A stretch of 64,000 nt of DNA from VAZQ01 sp034669045 (GCA_034669045.1 JAXDOD010000168.1:1-64000), one strand, 5' to 3'. Shown: positions 43,772 through 52,670, counted from the stretch's first letter. Notes: generated by a model not told the origin, from the letters alone. Program-made: numbers and translations.

Positions 43772-45007
43772 ATGGATCTCCTCGCCGATCGCGGCCGCCT
43801 GGTGTCGCTCGAAGAGCTCAATACATCCCGGTTGCTGGCCCATGCCAGGAAGCAGGCGGTGCAACGCAATCTCGACGACATCCTGATCGCCGACGTGGAT
43901 TCCCACCACTACGAGAACGAGTGCTACGACGAATTCCTGCCCTTCATCGAAAACGACGTCCTGCGCCAGCTCGTGCTCGCCGGCCGCGCCAAGGGCCGCC
44001 AGACGCTGATGCCGAGCCAGGTCAGCTTCCAGGACATGGGCGGACGCATCACGCGCTATCCGATGCGCTCGTCGGAGAAGACCGCGAAGGGCAGGAACCG
44101 CGACGTCGAATTAGGCCATCGCTGGATGGATGCGATGAGCGTCGACTATTCCTGCCTGTTCCCCACCATGCTGCTCGCCGTCGGCCTGCATCCCTCGGTC
44201 GAGATGGAGATCGAGCTCACCTGGGCCTACAACCGCTGGCTCACCGAGAAGGCGCTGCCGGAAAGCGGCGGACGCCTTTATTCGATGCTGTGCCTGCCGC
44301 TGTCCGATCCCGACGAGGCGCTGCGCCAGATCGAGACGTTCGGCGACCGCAAGCACGTGACCGGCTTCCTCGTGACCTCGGCGCGCACCATGCCGGTGCA
44401 CCACAACGCCTGCATGAAGGTCTATCGCGCGGTCGAGGAGCGCGGGCTAGCGCTCGCGTTCCATTCCGCGGTCAACGTCGGCGAGCCGGTGTTCAAGAGC
44501 CTCAACCGTTTCGCCTCGGTGCATGCGCTCGGCTTTCCGTTCTTCAACATCCTGCATGTGACCAACTGGGTGACCAACGGGCTCGGCGAGCGTTTTCCCA
44601 AGCTGCCGGTGATCTGGATCGAAGGCGGGCTCGCCTGGGTGCCGTTCCTGATGCAGCGGCTCGATCACGAGTACAAGCTGCGCAGCTCCGAATATCCGCT
44701 GCTGAAGAAGCGGCCTTCCGACTACATGCGCGACATGTACTACGCCTCGCAGCCGATGGAGCGCGAGGACATGACCGCGCTCGAATGCACGTTTCGCATG
44801 ATCAATGCGGAAACGCAGTTGATGTACGCCTCCGACTATCCGCACTGGGACTTCGACCTGCCGTCGACGGTGTGGGATTTGCCGTTCCTGTCCGAGAAGG
44901 GCAAGCACAATGTGCTGGGCGGCACCGCGGCGCGGCTGTTCAAGCTCTCCCCGCGCAACGAAAAACAGAAGGCCAACCTGCAACGCTTCGGCAACCTGGT
45001 CGCTTGA
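43772..45007 (+). CDS. Amidohydrolase-2 family protein within bicupin cluster
   Basis: 411 residues, longer than usual for the family because of an N-terminal helical extension of about 35 residues. The metal motif is IADVDSHHYENE, a further His is in LALAFHSAVNVGEP, and the catalytic Asp in LMYASDYPHWDFDLPS. A WIEGGLAWVPFLMQRLDHEY segment is typical of the decarboxylase/hydrolase subgroup that acts on aromatic or ring-opened acids. It lies between bicupin copies 2 and 3 on the same strand. The substrate is unknown. Confidence 0.87.
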   Translation: MDLLADRGRLVSLEELNTSRLLAHARKQAVQRNLDDILIADVDSHHYENECYDEFLPFIENDVLRQLVLAGRAKGRQTLMPSQVSFQDMGGRITRYPMRSSEKTAKGRNRDVELGHRWMDAMSVDYSCLFPTMLLAVGLHPSVEMEIELTWAYNRWLTEKALPESGGRLYSMLCLPLSDPDEALRQIETFGDRKHVTGFLVTSARTMPVHHNACMKVYRAVEERGLALAFHSAVNVGEPVFKSLNRFASVHALGFPFFNILHVTNWVTNGLGERFPKLPVIWIEGGLAWVPFLMQRLDHEYKLRSSEYPLLKKRPSDYMRDMYYASQPMEREDMTALECTFRMINAETQLMYASDYPHWDFDLPSTVWDLPFLSEKGKHNVLGGTAARLFKLSPRNEKQKANLQRFGNLVA

Positions 45008-45041
45008 CGGATGCCGACATAGAACGTGGTTTCTCCGCTCC

Positions 45042-45089
45042 TTCCCGCGCAAACGGGAATCCCGACCGGGTCCCCGCTTTCGCGCGGAC
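45042..45089. repeat. Pair of short palindromes, second copy
   Basis: TTCCCGCGCAAACGGGAA (45042-45059) and GTCCCCGCTTTCGCGCGGAC (45070-45089) match the pair at 32691-32771 with small changes but a shorter interval. They lie in the leader region of bicupin copy 3. Confidence 0.65.
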
Positions 45090-45134
45090 GAGCGGTGGAA
45101 CACTCCGCTGAAACGTCGCAACCAAGGACACGCC

Positions 45135-46367
45135 ATGCACGACACACCCGAGCAGACCCACTGGCACGAGCCGAAAGCGGGCGAGAATGCCGGCCTCGGC
45201 AAGTTCCTGCGCAAGCCGATGCCCTACGACAGCTTCATGGAGGCGGAGGGCGTGCCGGTCTATCGCGGCATCGGCGTTCGGCGCGTGCAGGACCTGCCGA
45301 TGGCGCCGTGGAAGCGGCTCGGCGGCCGCGGCAGCTACATCCAGCTCTACGGCACCGAAGGGCTGTGGGGCATGTACGTGGCCGAGGTGCCCGGCGCCGG
45401 CGCGCTCAACATCGAGCGCCACCTCTACGAGAAGGTGGTGCTGGTGGTCGAAGGCCGCGGCTCGACCGAGGTCTGGCAGGAAGGCAACGCCAAGCGCCAC
45501 ACCTTCGAATGGCAGAAGGGCTCGCTGTTCACGATCCCGCTCAACGCCTTCCACCGTTTCATCAACGCGGCGAGCTCGCCCGCGCTGCTGCTCTGCGGCA
45601 CCTCGGCGCCGAACGTGATGAACCTGATCGACAACCCGGGCTTCATCTTCAACTGCCCGCACGCCTTCACCGAGCGGTTTTCCGGCGCCGACGACTTCTT
45701 CAAGCCGCGCGACGACGTCGAGCCAGACCCGATCCGCGGCCTGGCCATGCGCCGCACCAACTTCATTCCCGACATCGTCAACACCGATCTCCCGCTCGAC
45801 AACCGGCGCTCGCCCGGCTACCGCAGGGTCGAACCGCAAATGGCCGGCAACCGCTTCTATGTCTGGATCGGCCAGCACGAGACCGGCCGCTATTCCAAGG
45901 CGCACAAGCACGCCTCCGCCGCCGTCCTCGTCTGCGTCAAGGGCAAGGGCTACACCTACACCTGGCCGGAGGCGCTCGGCACCCAGCCCTGGAAGAACGG
46001 CAAGGCCGACAAGATCCTGCGCCAGGACTACGAGCCGGTCGGCCTTGTCTCCGCGGCGCCGATGGCGGGCGACTGGTTCCACCAGCATTTCGGCGTCGGC
46101 AAGGAGGGCCTGCGCATCTCGGCCTGGCATGGCCCCAACAACCAGCGCGCCCGCAAGGCCGGCCGTCCGGGCGAGCAGCTCATGGACTACGGCGCCATCG
46201 ACCTCAACAAGGGCGGCAGCGCCATCCCCTACCACCAGGAGGATCCTGCGATCCGCGCGGAGTTCGCGGAAGTGCTCGCGCGCGAAGGCGTCGCCAGCCG
46301 CATGAATCCGGAATTCTACGAGCGGCCGCCGTCCGAGGGCGACGTCGTGATGGGCGACGTGATGTGA
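45135..46367 (+). CDS. Bicupin protein, copy 3 of 3
   Basis: 410 residues. It is closest to copy 1 in the first cupin (SADDFFKPRDD, KRHTFEWQKGSLFTIPLNAF) and closest to copy 2 in the C-terminal block (NRFYVWIGQHE, KAHKHASAAVLVCVKGKGYT, MDYGAIDLNKGGSAIPYH), so it looks mosaic between them. Both cupin metal sites are kept. It follows the amidohydrolase by 127 bp, an interval containing two small palindromes, and is followed by the MetE-like gene. Confidence 0.88.
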   Translation: MHDTPEQTHWHEPKAGENAGLGKFLRKPMPYDSFMEAEGVPVYRGIGVRRVQDLPMAPWKRLGGRGSYIQLYGTEGLWGMYVAEVPGAGALNIERHLYEKVVLVVEGRGSTEVWQEGNAKRHTFEWQKGSLFTIPLNAFHRFINAASSPALLLCGTSAPNVMNLIDNPGFIFNCPHAFTERFSGADDFFKPRDDVEPDPIRGLAMRRTNFIPDIVNTDLPLDNRRSPGYRRVEPQMAGNRFYVWIGQHETGRYSKAHKHASAAVLVCVKGKGYTYTWPEALGTQPWKNGKADKILRQDYEPVGLVSAAPMAGDWFHQHFGVGKEGLRISAWHGPNNQRARKAGRPGEQLMDYGAIDLNKGGSAIPYHQEDPAIRAEFAEVLAREGVASRMNPEFYERPPSEGDVVMGDVM

Positions 46368-46436
46368 GAGTCTCCTTTCGCTGACGTAGTTGGGTCGGGC
46401 GCGCCTTGCGAGACCCAGCGACCCCGTCGCACAATG

Positions 46437-46466
46437 GTTGGGTCTCGTGAAGAACTCGACCCAACC
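46437..46466. repeat. Hairpin repeat GTTGGGTC...GACCCAAC, copy 1
   Basis: An 8-bp-arm hairpin (46437-46465) with a 13-base loop. A 28-base identical stretch recurs at 62887-62914, 16 kb away. It lies in the leader of the MetE-like gene, and contains a misleading in-frame ATG at 46434. Confidence 0.85.
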
Positions 46467-46487
46467 GACGATCCGCTTGAGTGGCCC

Positions 46488-47684
46488 ATGCAACGCAGCG
46501 ACCGACGCATTCTCACCACTCACGTCGGCAGTCTGCCGCGGCCGCCCGAGCTCGTCGACATGATGCAGGCGCGCGACGCCGGCAAGGCGTTCGATGCTGA
46601 GGCCTACGAGAAGTTGCTGCACCACGCGGTCGGGCAGATCGTCAACAAGCAGATCGCGCTCGGCATCGACGTCATCAGCGACGGCGAATACGGCAAGCCG
46701 AGCTTCGTCACCTACATGAACGAGCGCCTCGGCGGCTTCGAGGTCGACAAGGGCTCGGGCGCGCGCAGCCACTGGCTGCAATCGCGCGAGGCGCTCTCGT
46801 TCCCGGAGTTCTACAATGCCGCCGGGACGGGGCCGCCACGGCCCGACAACCTGATCTGCACCGGGCCGATCGTCTACAAGGGCCATGCGCAGTTCCAGCG
46901 CGACGTCCGGAACATCGGTTCGGCGTTCAGCTTCAGGACCGATCGCTACGGCGAGACGCCCGCGGGCGATTGCGACCGGCCGCTCGACACCTTCATGCCC
47001 TCGATCTCGCCCTCGAACCTCGAGGAGCGTCACAGGAACGCGTACTACAAGACCGAGGAGGAGTACCTGTTCGCGATCGCCGAGGCGATGCGCGAGGAAT
47101 ACTACGAGATCGTGCGGGGCGGCTTCATCCTGCAGATCGACGATCCGCGGCTAGTCTCCTATTACGCGCTGCATCCCGACCTGAGCGTGGCGCAATGCCG
47201 CCGCTGGGCCGAGATACGGGTCGAAGCCCTCAACCATGCGCTGCGCGGCATCCCGCCCGAGAAGATCCGGTTTCACACCTGCTACAGCATCAACATGGGT
47301 CCGCGCATCCACGACATGGAGCTCAAGGACGTCGTCGACATCATCTTGAAGGTCAACGCCGGCGCTTATTCATTCGAAGCCGCCAATCCGCGCCACGAGC
47401 ATGAATGGAAGGTGTGGGAGGACGTCAAGCTGCCGGACGGCAAGATTCTCATTCCCGGGGTCATCACCCACTCGACCATCCTGGTCGAGCACCCGGAGCT
47501 GGTGGCGGAGCGCATCATGCGCTACGCCAAGGTCGTGGGCCGCGAGAACGTGATCGCCGGCTCCGACTGCGGCTTTGCCACCTTCGCCGGCGCCAAGGAG
47601 ATTCACGCGAGCATCGTCTGGGCCAAGCTCAAGGCCCTGAGCGAAGGCGCCGAGATCGCGAGCCGGCGGCTGTGGGGAGGCTGA
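46488..47684 (+). CDS. MetE C-terminal-domain-like (cobalamin-independent methyltransferase family) protein
   Basis: 398 residues from the ATG at 46488 (MQRSDRRILTTHVGSLPRP); the upstream in-frame ATG at 46434 lies next to a repeat. TTHVGSLPRP is the family's opening signature. All four zinc ligands of the MetE catalytic domain are seen: His and Cys in FHTCYSINMG, Glu in YSFEAANPR, and Cys in GSDCGFAT. The N-terminal half of true MetE is absent, so methionine synthesis is unlikely. Paralogues of this size include thiol/CoM transferases and demethylation enzymes. It closes the bicupin cluster, 121 bp downstream of copy 3. Confidence 0.87.
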   Translation: MQRSDRRILTTHVGSLPRPPELVDMMQARDAGKAFDAEAYEKLLHHAVGQIVNKQIALGIDVISDGEYGKPSFVTYMNERLGGFEVDKGSGARSHWLQSREALSFPEFYNAAGTGPPRPDNLICTGPIVYKGHAQFQRDVRNIGSAFSFRTDRYGETPAGDCDRPLDTFMPSISPSNLEERHRNAYYKTEEEYLFAIAEAMREEYYEIVRGGFILQIDDPRLVSYYALHPDLSVAQCRRWAEIRVEALNHALRGIPPEKIRFHTCYSINMGPRIHDMELKDVVDIILKVNAGAYSFEAANPRHEHEWKVWEDVKLPDGKILIPGVITHSTILVEHPELVAERIMRYAKVVGRENVIAGSDCGFATFAGAKEIHASIVWAKLKALSEGAEIASRRLWGG

Positions 47685-47693
47685 GGGCGCCCC

Positions 47694-49406
47694 TCAGTCC
47701 GCCTTGCCGGCGAGCAGCGGTCCGATCCGGCGCACGGCGACGCGGCGATTTTCCCGGTTGGCCTCTTGCGTCGGGACCTTGAGGTACTGCTTGCCGTAGC
47801 CCTGGGTGACCAGGTTTTCCGGCGGGATCTGGAAGTTGTTGGTGAGGATGAAGGCGACCGAGTCCGCCCGGCGATCGGACAGCGACAGGTTGTCGTCATC
47901 GCCGCCGATCCAGTCGGTATGGCCCTCGATCAGGAAGATCTCGTCCGGCTTGCGCGACAGGACGCGCATCATCACCTCGGCGACCTCCGCCAGCCGGTCG
48001 AACTGGTCGGGCGTGACCTCCCACGAGCCGGAAGAGAAGTTGATGGTGTTGATGTCGACGCGCCGCATGCGGTCGCGCAGCTCGACATTGTAGCGGACCT
48101 CCTCGAGCGAAAAGGCGCGCTCGAGCGGCACCAGCGGCGGCGCCTCGAGCGTCTCGTACAGCACGTCCGGCGAGGCGCCGTCGATGTCGACGATGTAGCG
48201 CTCGCGCGGCAGGTCGACCACCGGCGGCGCCATGTTGAGGAAGACGCTCGCCGCAACGGCGCCGGCGACGACGCCCGCTCCGATCAGGATCACTTCGCGG
48301 CCGCCGGAATCCCGGCGCGAACGCTTGATCAAGCGGCCGTTGGCATCGGTGACGTTGACGATCTGATAGTTGCCGCGCCGATAGCTCGTCGTCGTGTAGT
48401 TGCCCTGTTTGGAGACCTGGGCGGTCGGAGAAAAGCGCCGGAAACGCTCCCCGTCGTCGTTGCGGATGAAGGTGCGTCCGCCATCGCGCACGATCTGGCG
48501 ATTGCCGGGTTCCTGGATGACGACGCGGCCGGCGGCGTCCTTGCGCTCGACGCGGCGCGCGCGCAACTGGTCGATATTCACCACGCCTTGTCCAGCCAGA
48601 CCGCCCTGCGGGTTGGCGGGGACCTGTTTGCCGAACTGTTTCGGCTGGCTTGGCTGCACTCCGCCCGGCTGGTTGATGCCCCGCTGGCCGGCGGGATCCT
48701 GCTGAATGACCGGGGCTTGTTTGCCGAACTGGTTCGGCTGGCCCTGCTTCGGCGCGCCCGGCTGGTTGATCGGCGGCTGACCGCCCGGCACCTGTTGAAT
48801 GCCGCCAGGCGCCTGTTTACCGAACTGGTTCGGCTGGCCCTGCTTCGGCACGCCCTGCTGGTTGATCCCGCGCTGGCCGGCGGGATCCTGCGGAACGACC
48901 GGCGCCTGTTTGCCGAACTGGTTCGGCTGGCCCTGCTTCGGCGCGCCCTGCTGGTTGATCGGCGGCTGACCGCCCGGCACCTGTTGAATGCCGCCAGGCG
49001 CCTGTTGAATGACGGGTGCTTGCTTGCCGATCTGCTTCTGCAGTCCGGGCGGCGCGCCCGGCGGCTGGCCCTGCTGGCCCTGGGGTGGCGCGTTGACGAC
49101 GGGCGGCTGGTTGTTGAGCTGCCTCTGCTGACCTGGCGGCTGGCCTACTCCGCCGGGCTGGCCCTGGGCGCCGGGCTGCCCCTTCGGCGGCACGGCGGCC
49201 TTGGCCGGCGGCTGCTTGCCCTTGTTGTTCGGGTCGCCCGGGTCGGCCGCCTCGGCCACCACGATCGCGCCCTTGCGCGCGCCATAGGAGGCGTCGATGG
49301 CCGAGCTCCATTGCGGCAGGGCGAGCGCCGACAGCATCGTGCCGGCGAGGACGACGTAGCGGTATTTTGAGATCGTCTTCATGGTGTTGACGAACGGCCC
49401 GGACAA
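47694..49406 (-). CDS. OmpA-family protein with PQG-repeat region
   Basis: 570 residues from a TTG at 49406, chosen because AGGAGG lies 5 bases upstream; the ATG eight codons later has no SD. A signal peptide is at the N-terminus (YRYVVLAGTMLSALALPQWS). Residues about 45-290 are rich in P, Q and G, with alternating units around GKQAPV and QPNQFGKQ. Then come a charged segment, one hydrophobic helix (EVILIGAGVVAGAVAASVFL) and a C-terminal OmpA/MotB peptidoglycan-binding domain with EGHTDWIGGDDDNLSLSDRR. It probably links the envelope to peptidoglycan. The protein stands alone, convergent with the MetE-like gene. Confidence 0.85.
   Translation of the reverse strand: MSGPFVNTMKTISKYRYVVLAGTMLSALALPQWSSAIDASYGARKGAIVVAEAADPGDPNNKGKQPPAKAAVPPKGQPGAQGQPGGVGQPPGQQRQLNNQPPVVNAPPQGQQGQPPGAPPGLQKQIGKQAPVIQQAPGGIQQVPGGQPPINQQGAPKQGQPNQFGKQAPVVPQDPAGQRGINQQGVPKQGQPNQFGKQAPGGIQQVPGGQPPINQPGAPKQGQPNQFGKQAPVIQQDPAGQRGINQPGGVQPSQPKQFGKQVPANPQGGLAGQGVVNIDQLRARRVERKDAAGRVVIQEPGNRQIVRDGGRTFIRNDDGERFRRFSPTAQVSKQGNYTTTSYRRGNYQIVNVTDANGRLIKRSRRDSGGREVILIGAGVVAGAVAASVFLNMAPPVVDLPRERYIVDIDGASPDVLYETLEAPPLVPLERAFSLEEVRYNVELRDRMRRVDINTINFSSGSWEVTPDQFDRLAEVAEVMMRVLSRKPDEIFLIEGHTDWIGGDDDNLSLSDRRADSVAFILTNNFQIPPENLVTQGYGKQYLKVPTQEANRENRRVAVRRIGPLLAGKAD
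48615..49035. repeat. In-frame tandem repeats encoding the PQG stalk
   Basis: Units of about 31-38 codons alternate between two types, one with QQVPGGQPPINQ and one with DPAGQRGINQ, each ending near QPNQFGKQ. The two-unit block recurs at about 189 bp (63 codons), seen for example at 48781 and 48970 on the plus strand. It is a higher-order tandem duplication inside the OmpA-family gene. Confidence 0.8.
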
Positions 49407-49411
49407 GTCAC

Positions 49412-49417
49412 CCTCCT
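49412..49417 (-). promoter_or_regulatory. Shine-Dalgarno AGGAGG deciding a TTG start
   Basis: AGGAGG on the minus strand is followed by GTGAC and TTG (49406-49404), in frame with the OmpA-family protein. No comparable site precedes the ATG at 49382. Confidence 0.7.
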
Positions 49418-49520
49418 GATTAGCGTTGCCTGTGCAATCGCGCCCAATGGCGACATCTGTAGTTGCATATTGCGGCCGGACTTTGATTCGCAACCTTGAG
49501 CCCGAACGCTGAACGGGCGT

Positions 49521-50294
49521 TCAGGCTTGTTTCGCGTTGGTTCCCCAGCGCCGGTGCAGGAACCGCTCCCAGGGCGAGAACAGCAGCCGGTCGGCCAGCA
49601 GTCCGATCACGACGATCACCAGCATGACGCCGATCACCTGTTCCATGGCGTTGAGCTCGCGGCCATAGTGGAGCAGGTGCCCGAGCCCGAAGCCGGTCAG
49701 AATCGTGACGTAGATTTCCGCCGCCATCAGCGAGCGCCAGGCGAAGGCCCAGCCCTGCTTCATGCCGCTCACCAGGAACGGCAGCGAGGCCGGCAGGATC
49801 ACGCGCGTCCACTGGTGGAATCCTTCCGAGCCCATGGTGCGCGCCGCGCGCGAGAAGATCGGCGGGATGGTGCGCGCGCCGTGGTCGGTCGCGATGATGA
49901 CCGACCAGACCGTGCCCATGACCACGACGAACAGCATCGCGGTCTCGGTCTGGCCGAACCAGACCAGCGCCAGCGGCACCCAGCAGACGCTCGGCAGCGT
50001 CTGCAGCCCGAGCGCAAGCGACCCGAGCGTGTCTTCGAGCCATTGCGAGCGGCTGGTGAACAGGCCGAGCGGCAGCCCGATGACGACCCCGATCAGATAG
50101 CCGACCAGGAGCCGGCGCACCGTCACCAGCGTGGCGTCGATCAGGCTGCCGTCAAGCGTCGCGCTCCAGAGATAGTCGGCGACGCTCGCGGGCGAGGGCA
50201 GGATCACCGCCGACCAGCGGCCGCTCGCCGCCGCCAGCCACCAGATGGCCACGACGGAGCCGAAGAAGAGAACGATGTGCAGCGCGCGTTTCAT
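49521..50294 (-). CDS. ABC transporter permease, NitT/TauT/SsuC type
   Basis: 257 residues, about six membrane helices (FFGSVVAIWWLAAASGRWSA; LIGVVIGLPLGLF; LFVVVMGTVWSVIIATDHGA; VIGVMLVIVVIGLLADRLLF). The binding-protein-dependent transport signature with the EAA-like loop is around RVILPASLPFLVSGMKQGWA. It forms the inner-membrane channel for the ATPase encoded 90 bp upstream and the SBP before that. A palindromic repeat lies in that gap. Confidence 0.9.
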   Translation of the reverse strand: MKRALHIVLFFGSVVAIWWLAAASGRWSAVILPSPASVADYLWSATLDGSLIDATLVTVRRLLVGYLIGVVIGLPLGLFTSRSQWLEDTLGSLALGLQTLPSVCWVPLALVWFGQTETAMLFVVVMGTVWSVIIATDHGARTIPPIFSRAARTMGSEGFHQWTRVILPASLPFLVSGMKQGWAFAWRSLMAAEIYVTILTGFGLGHLLHYGRELNAMEQVIGVMLVIVVIGLLADRLLFSPWERFLHRRWGTNAKQA

Positions 50295-50317
50295 TCGAAA
50301 TCCGGCAGATGGTTCGT

Positions 50318-50355
50318 CATTCCGGGCTCGCGCACGCCGCGTGCGCCCCGGAATG
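50318..50355. repeat. Palindrome CATTCCGGG...CCCGGAATG
   Basis: Arms CATTCCGGGCTCGCGCAC (50318-50335) and GTGCGCCCCGGAATG (50341-50355) form a long imperfect stem with a small loop, between the ATPase and permease genes of one operon. It is similar in type to those at 11056 and 42361 and could stabilise or attenuate the upstream message. Confidence 0.8.
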
Positions 50356-50384
50356 GCGGCGGAACGGATGATCCAAATCGCGCT

Positions 50385-51194
50385 TCATGGCGCGGATGCG
50401 CCCCGGCCGGCTTCCTTCAGGGCCGCGGCGATCTCGGCGGCGAGCTCCGCCAGCCGGGGGCTGTTGATATCGCGCGCGCGCGGAAGCGCAATCTTGAACT
50501 CGCGGCCGATCCGCCCGGGCCGCGGCGACATCAGCACGACGCGGTCGCCCAGGCATACCGCCTCGCGCACGTCATGCGTGACGAACACGATGGTCTTGCC
50601 GCTCTCCGCCCAGATGCGCTGGATGTCGCCATAGAGGTGATCGCGGGTCATGGCATCGAGCGCCGCGAACGGCTCGTCCATCAGCAGCACCTGCGGGTCG
50701 GGAGCGAGCGCCCGCGCCAGCGCGGCGCGCTGCTTCATGCCGCCGGAGAGCTCATGGATGCTGGCGCGCGCAAAGCCTTCGAGGCCGACCAGCGCCAGAT
50801 AGTCGTTGGTGATCGCGTGCCGCTCGCGGTTGCTGAGGTCGCGCCGCAGCTTGAGACCGAACATCACGTTGCCGAAGGTCGTCAGCCAGGGGAACAGGGC
50901 CGGCTCCTGGAACATCACCTGGCGCTGCGGGCCGGGACCCTCGACCGGAGCGCCGTCGGCCAGCACACGGCCGCCGTCCGGCTTGCTCAGGCCGGCCAGG
51001 ATGTCGAGCAGCGTGGACTTGCCGCAGCCGCTCGGACCGACGAGGCAGACGAACTCGCCGTTGCCGATCTCGAGCGACACGTTGTCGAGGGCATGCACAT
51101 GCGCCGAGCCGGTGCGATACCATTTGCTGATGCCTTCGACGACGAGCTTGGCCGCTCGCGAGCGAGTGCGGGCAGGAGCAGCCGGTCGCAGCAT
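50385..51194 (-). CDS. ABC transporter ATP-binding protein, NitT/TauT/SsuB type
   Basis: 269 residues. Walker A GPSGCGKST is at residues 53-61, the signature motif is LSGGMKQRAALARAL, Walker B is VLLMDEPFAALD, and the H-loop is VFVTHD. MFQEPALFPWLTTFGNVMFG is the typical Q-loop region of sulfonate/nitrate importers. Its ATG overlaps the stop of the SBP gene (TGATG), indicating translational coupling. Confidence 0.93.
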   Translation of the reverse strand: MLRPAAPARTRSRAAKLVVEGISKWYRTGSAHVHALDNVSLEIGNGEFVCLVGPSGCGKSTLLDILAGLSKPDGGRVLADGAPVEGPGPQRQVMFQEPALFPWLTTFGNVMFGLKLRRDLSNRERHAITNDYLALVGLEGFARASIHELSGGMKQRAALARALAPDPQVLLMDEPFAALDAMTRDHLYGDIQRIWAESGKTIVFVTHDVREAVCLGDRVVLMSPRPGRIGREFKIALPRARDINSPRLAELAAEIAAALKEAGRGASAP

Positions 51195-52228
51195 CAGGGC
51201 GTCTCGATCAGGCGGGACAGATCGGGTACGTCACGCAGGAAACCGGCTTTTTGGGCGTTTGTCACGTAGGTCTGGAAAACTTTAAGCGAGACTTCGGTCG
51301 TGATCGTGGTGCGCGCCCAGGCCCGGGCCACCAGCTCGGGCGACAGGTTTGATCGAAAGGCCGCGCGCATCTCGTCACGCAGCAGGCGCTGCGCCTCCGC
51401 CGGGTTTTGCCGGATCCAATCGGTCAGCTCGCGATGGGCGGCGACAAAGCGGCGCGCCAGCTCGCGCTTCTCGGCCAGAAATTTCACCCGCGCGACGAGG
51501 ACAGTCGTCACGGCGTCGGTCTCCTCGACCAGCACCTTGCCGCCGGCCTCGAGCTCGAGCCGCGAGACCCAGGGCTCCACGGTCCACACCGCGTCGAGAG
51601 CCTTGCGCAAGAACAGCGTGAGCTGGTCCGGATTGGCCGTCGGCACGATCTGCACATCGCCGCCGGTCTGCGTGACCCGCAGGCCTCCCGCTACGAACCA
51701 CGCGCGCGCGGTGACATCCTGGGTATTGCCGAGCTGCGGCGTTCCGACCCGCTTGCCGCGGAAGTCGGACGGCTGCTTGAGCTGGCTGTCGCCCTGCACG
51801 ACCAGGGCGGAGCCGTTGTCCACGGCGCCGGCGACCACACGAATCTCGGCGCCGCGCGAGCGCACATAGGCGTTGAGCGCCGGGCTGGGGCCGACATAGG
51901 TCATGTCGATGCTGTCGGCGAAGATCGCCTCCATCGCGCTCGGGCCGGCATTGTAGGCGTACCATTCGATCTTGACCTTGGGCCCGAGGCGTTCCGCGAA
52001 CCAGTCCTTGCCCTCGCGCGCGAGCCCGCGCGCCACCAGCGCCTGCACATGGGTGATGTTGGGGAAATGCCCGACCCGCAGCGTCTGTTGCGCGGTGTCC
52101 TGCGCGCGCGCCGCGGATGCGGCGACGAGCAACACCGCGCTCAGGCCGAGCCGCAAGGAACCCTGTGCCAGTCGCCGCATCGCCCGGGATATGCACCCGG
52201 GCGCAGACCGCTTCGTCATCGTCGCCAC
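51194..52228 (-). CDS. Aliphatic sulfonate/taurine-type ABC binding protein
   Basis: 344 residues; internal Met codons at residues 4 and 17 are possible starts. The signal peptide core is LRLGLSAVLLVAASAARAQD. Family blocks are LRVGHFPNITHVQALVARGL, FAERLGPKVKIEWYAYNAGP, MEAIFADSIDMTYVGPSPAL, FRGKRVGTPQLGNTQDVTAR and a LWTVEPW-like VWTVEPWVSRLE. It binds a sulfonate or similar oxyanion in the periplasm and delivers it to the ATPase/permease pair encoded downstream. First gene of a three-gene operon. Confidence 0.92.
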   Translation of the reverse strand: MATMTKRSAPGCISRAMRRLAQGSLRLGLSAVLLVAASAARAQDTAQQTLRVGHFPNITHVQALVARGLAREGKDWFAERLGPKVKIEWYAYNAGPSAMEAIFADSIDMTYVGPSPALNAYVRSRGAEIRVVAGAVDNGSALVVQGDSQLKQPSDFRGKRVGTPQLGNTQDVTARAWFVAGGLRVTQTGGDVQIVPTANPDQLTLFLRKALDAVWTVEPWVSRLELEAGGKVLVEETDAVTTVLVARVKFLAEKRELARRFVAAHRELTDWIRQNPAEAQRLLRDEMRAAFRSNLSPELVARAWARTTITTEVSLKVFQTYVTNAQKAGFLRDVPDLSRLIETP

Positions 52229-52670
52229 CTCGTGCCTATTCCAACCCGGGATCGTGGCTGTTGTCGATAGTGCCGGTGACGCAGCCGCGGAATGATCGTT
52301 GTGCTACTCAAGCCGCAGGGTCGTTGGTGCGCCTGAATGAGGCATCTGCAGTCCTGGCGTGTTTTGCAACAAATTGAACGAATTCAAGCTTGCCGGCCCC
52401 CGGTTCGATCGAGGCTATTCGGTTGAGGCTATGACGGCGTCTTCCCCTGAATGATCATCCCATATTAATTCACCCGCCGGTAGTTGGTTGCATGTGCGCC
52501 GGACCGGCCAAAATCGCTTCCACGTCAAGGTGAAGGCGGTTCCGGATCGGCGGTGCAGCACCGCCTGCGGGACACGGTCGCGGCTTGAATGCCCGTGCGG
52601 TCCGCAGGTTGCCGCCTCCGCGCCGATGTTCTAACCATGCTTGCGCAGGCCTGCCGCGGGAGACGGGTTG
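52229..52670. other. 442-bp divergent intergenic region, nothing recognised
   Basis: Between the sulfonate-type SBP (minus) and the biotin carrier gene (plus). A stretch around 52360-52480 is AT-richer than the surroundings (TTTTGCAACAAATTGAACGA; CATATTAATTCACC), fitting promoters for both directions. I see no open frame, RNA gene or clear operator. Confidence 0.5.

Noticed and set aside
46434..46487. Longer N-terminus for the MetE-like protein
   Set aside because: The first 18 codons are in a hairpin repeat also found at 62887, and family homology begins at 46488.
52229..52670. Possible tRNA or small RNA in the gap (GGTTCGATC string near 52405)
   Set aside because: No cloverleaf arms can be paired around the T-loop-like string.
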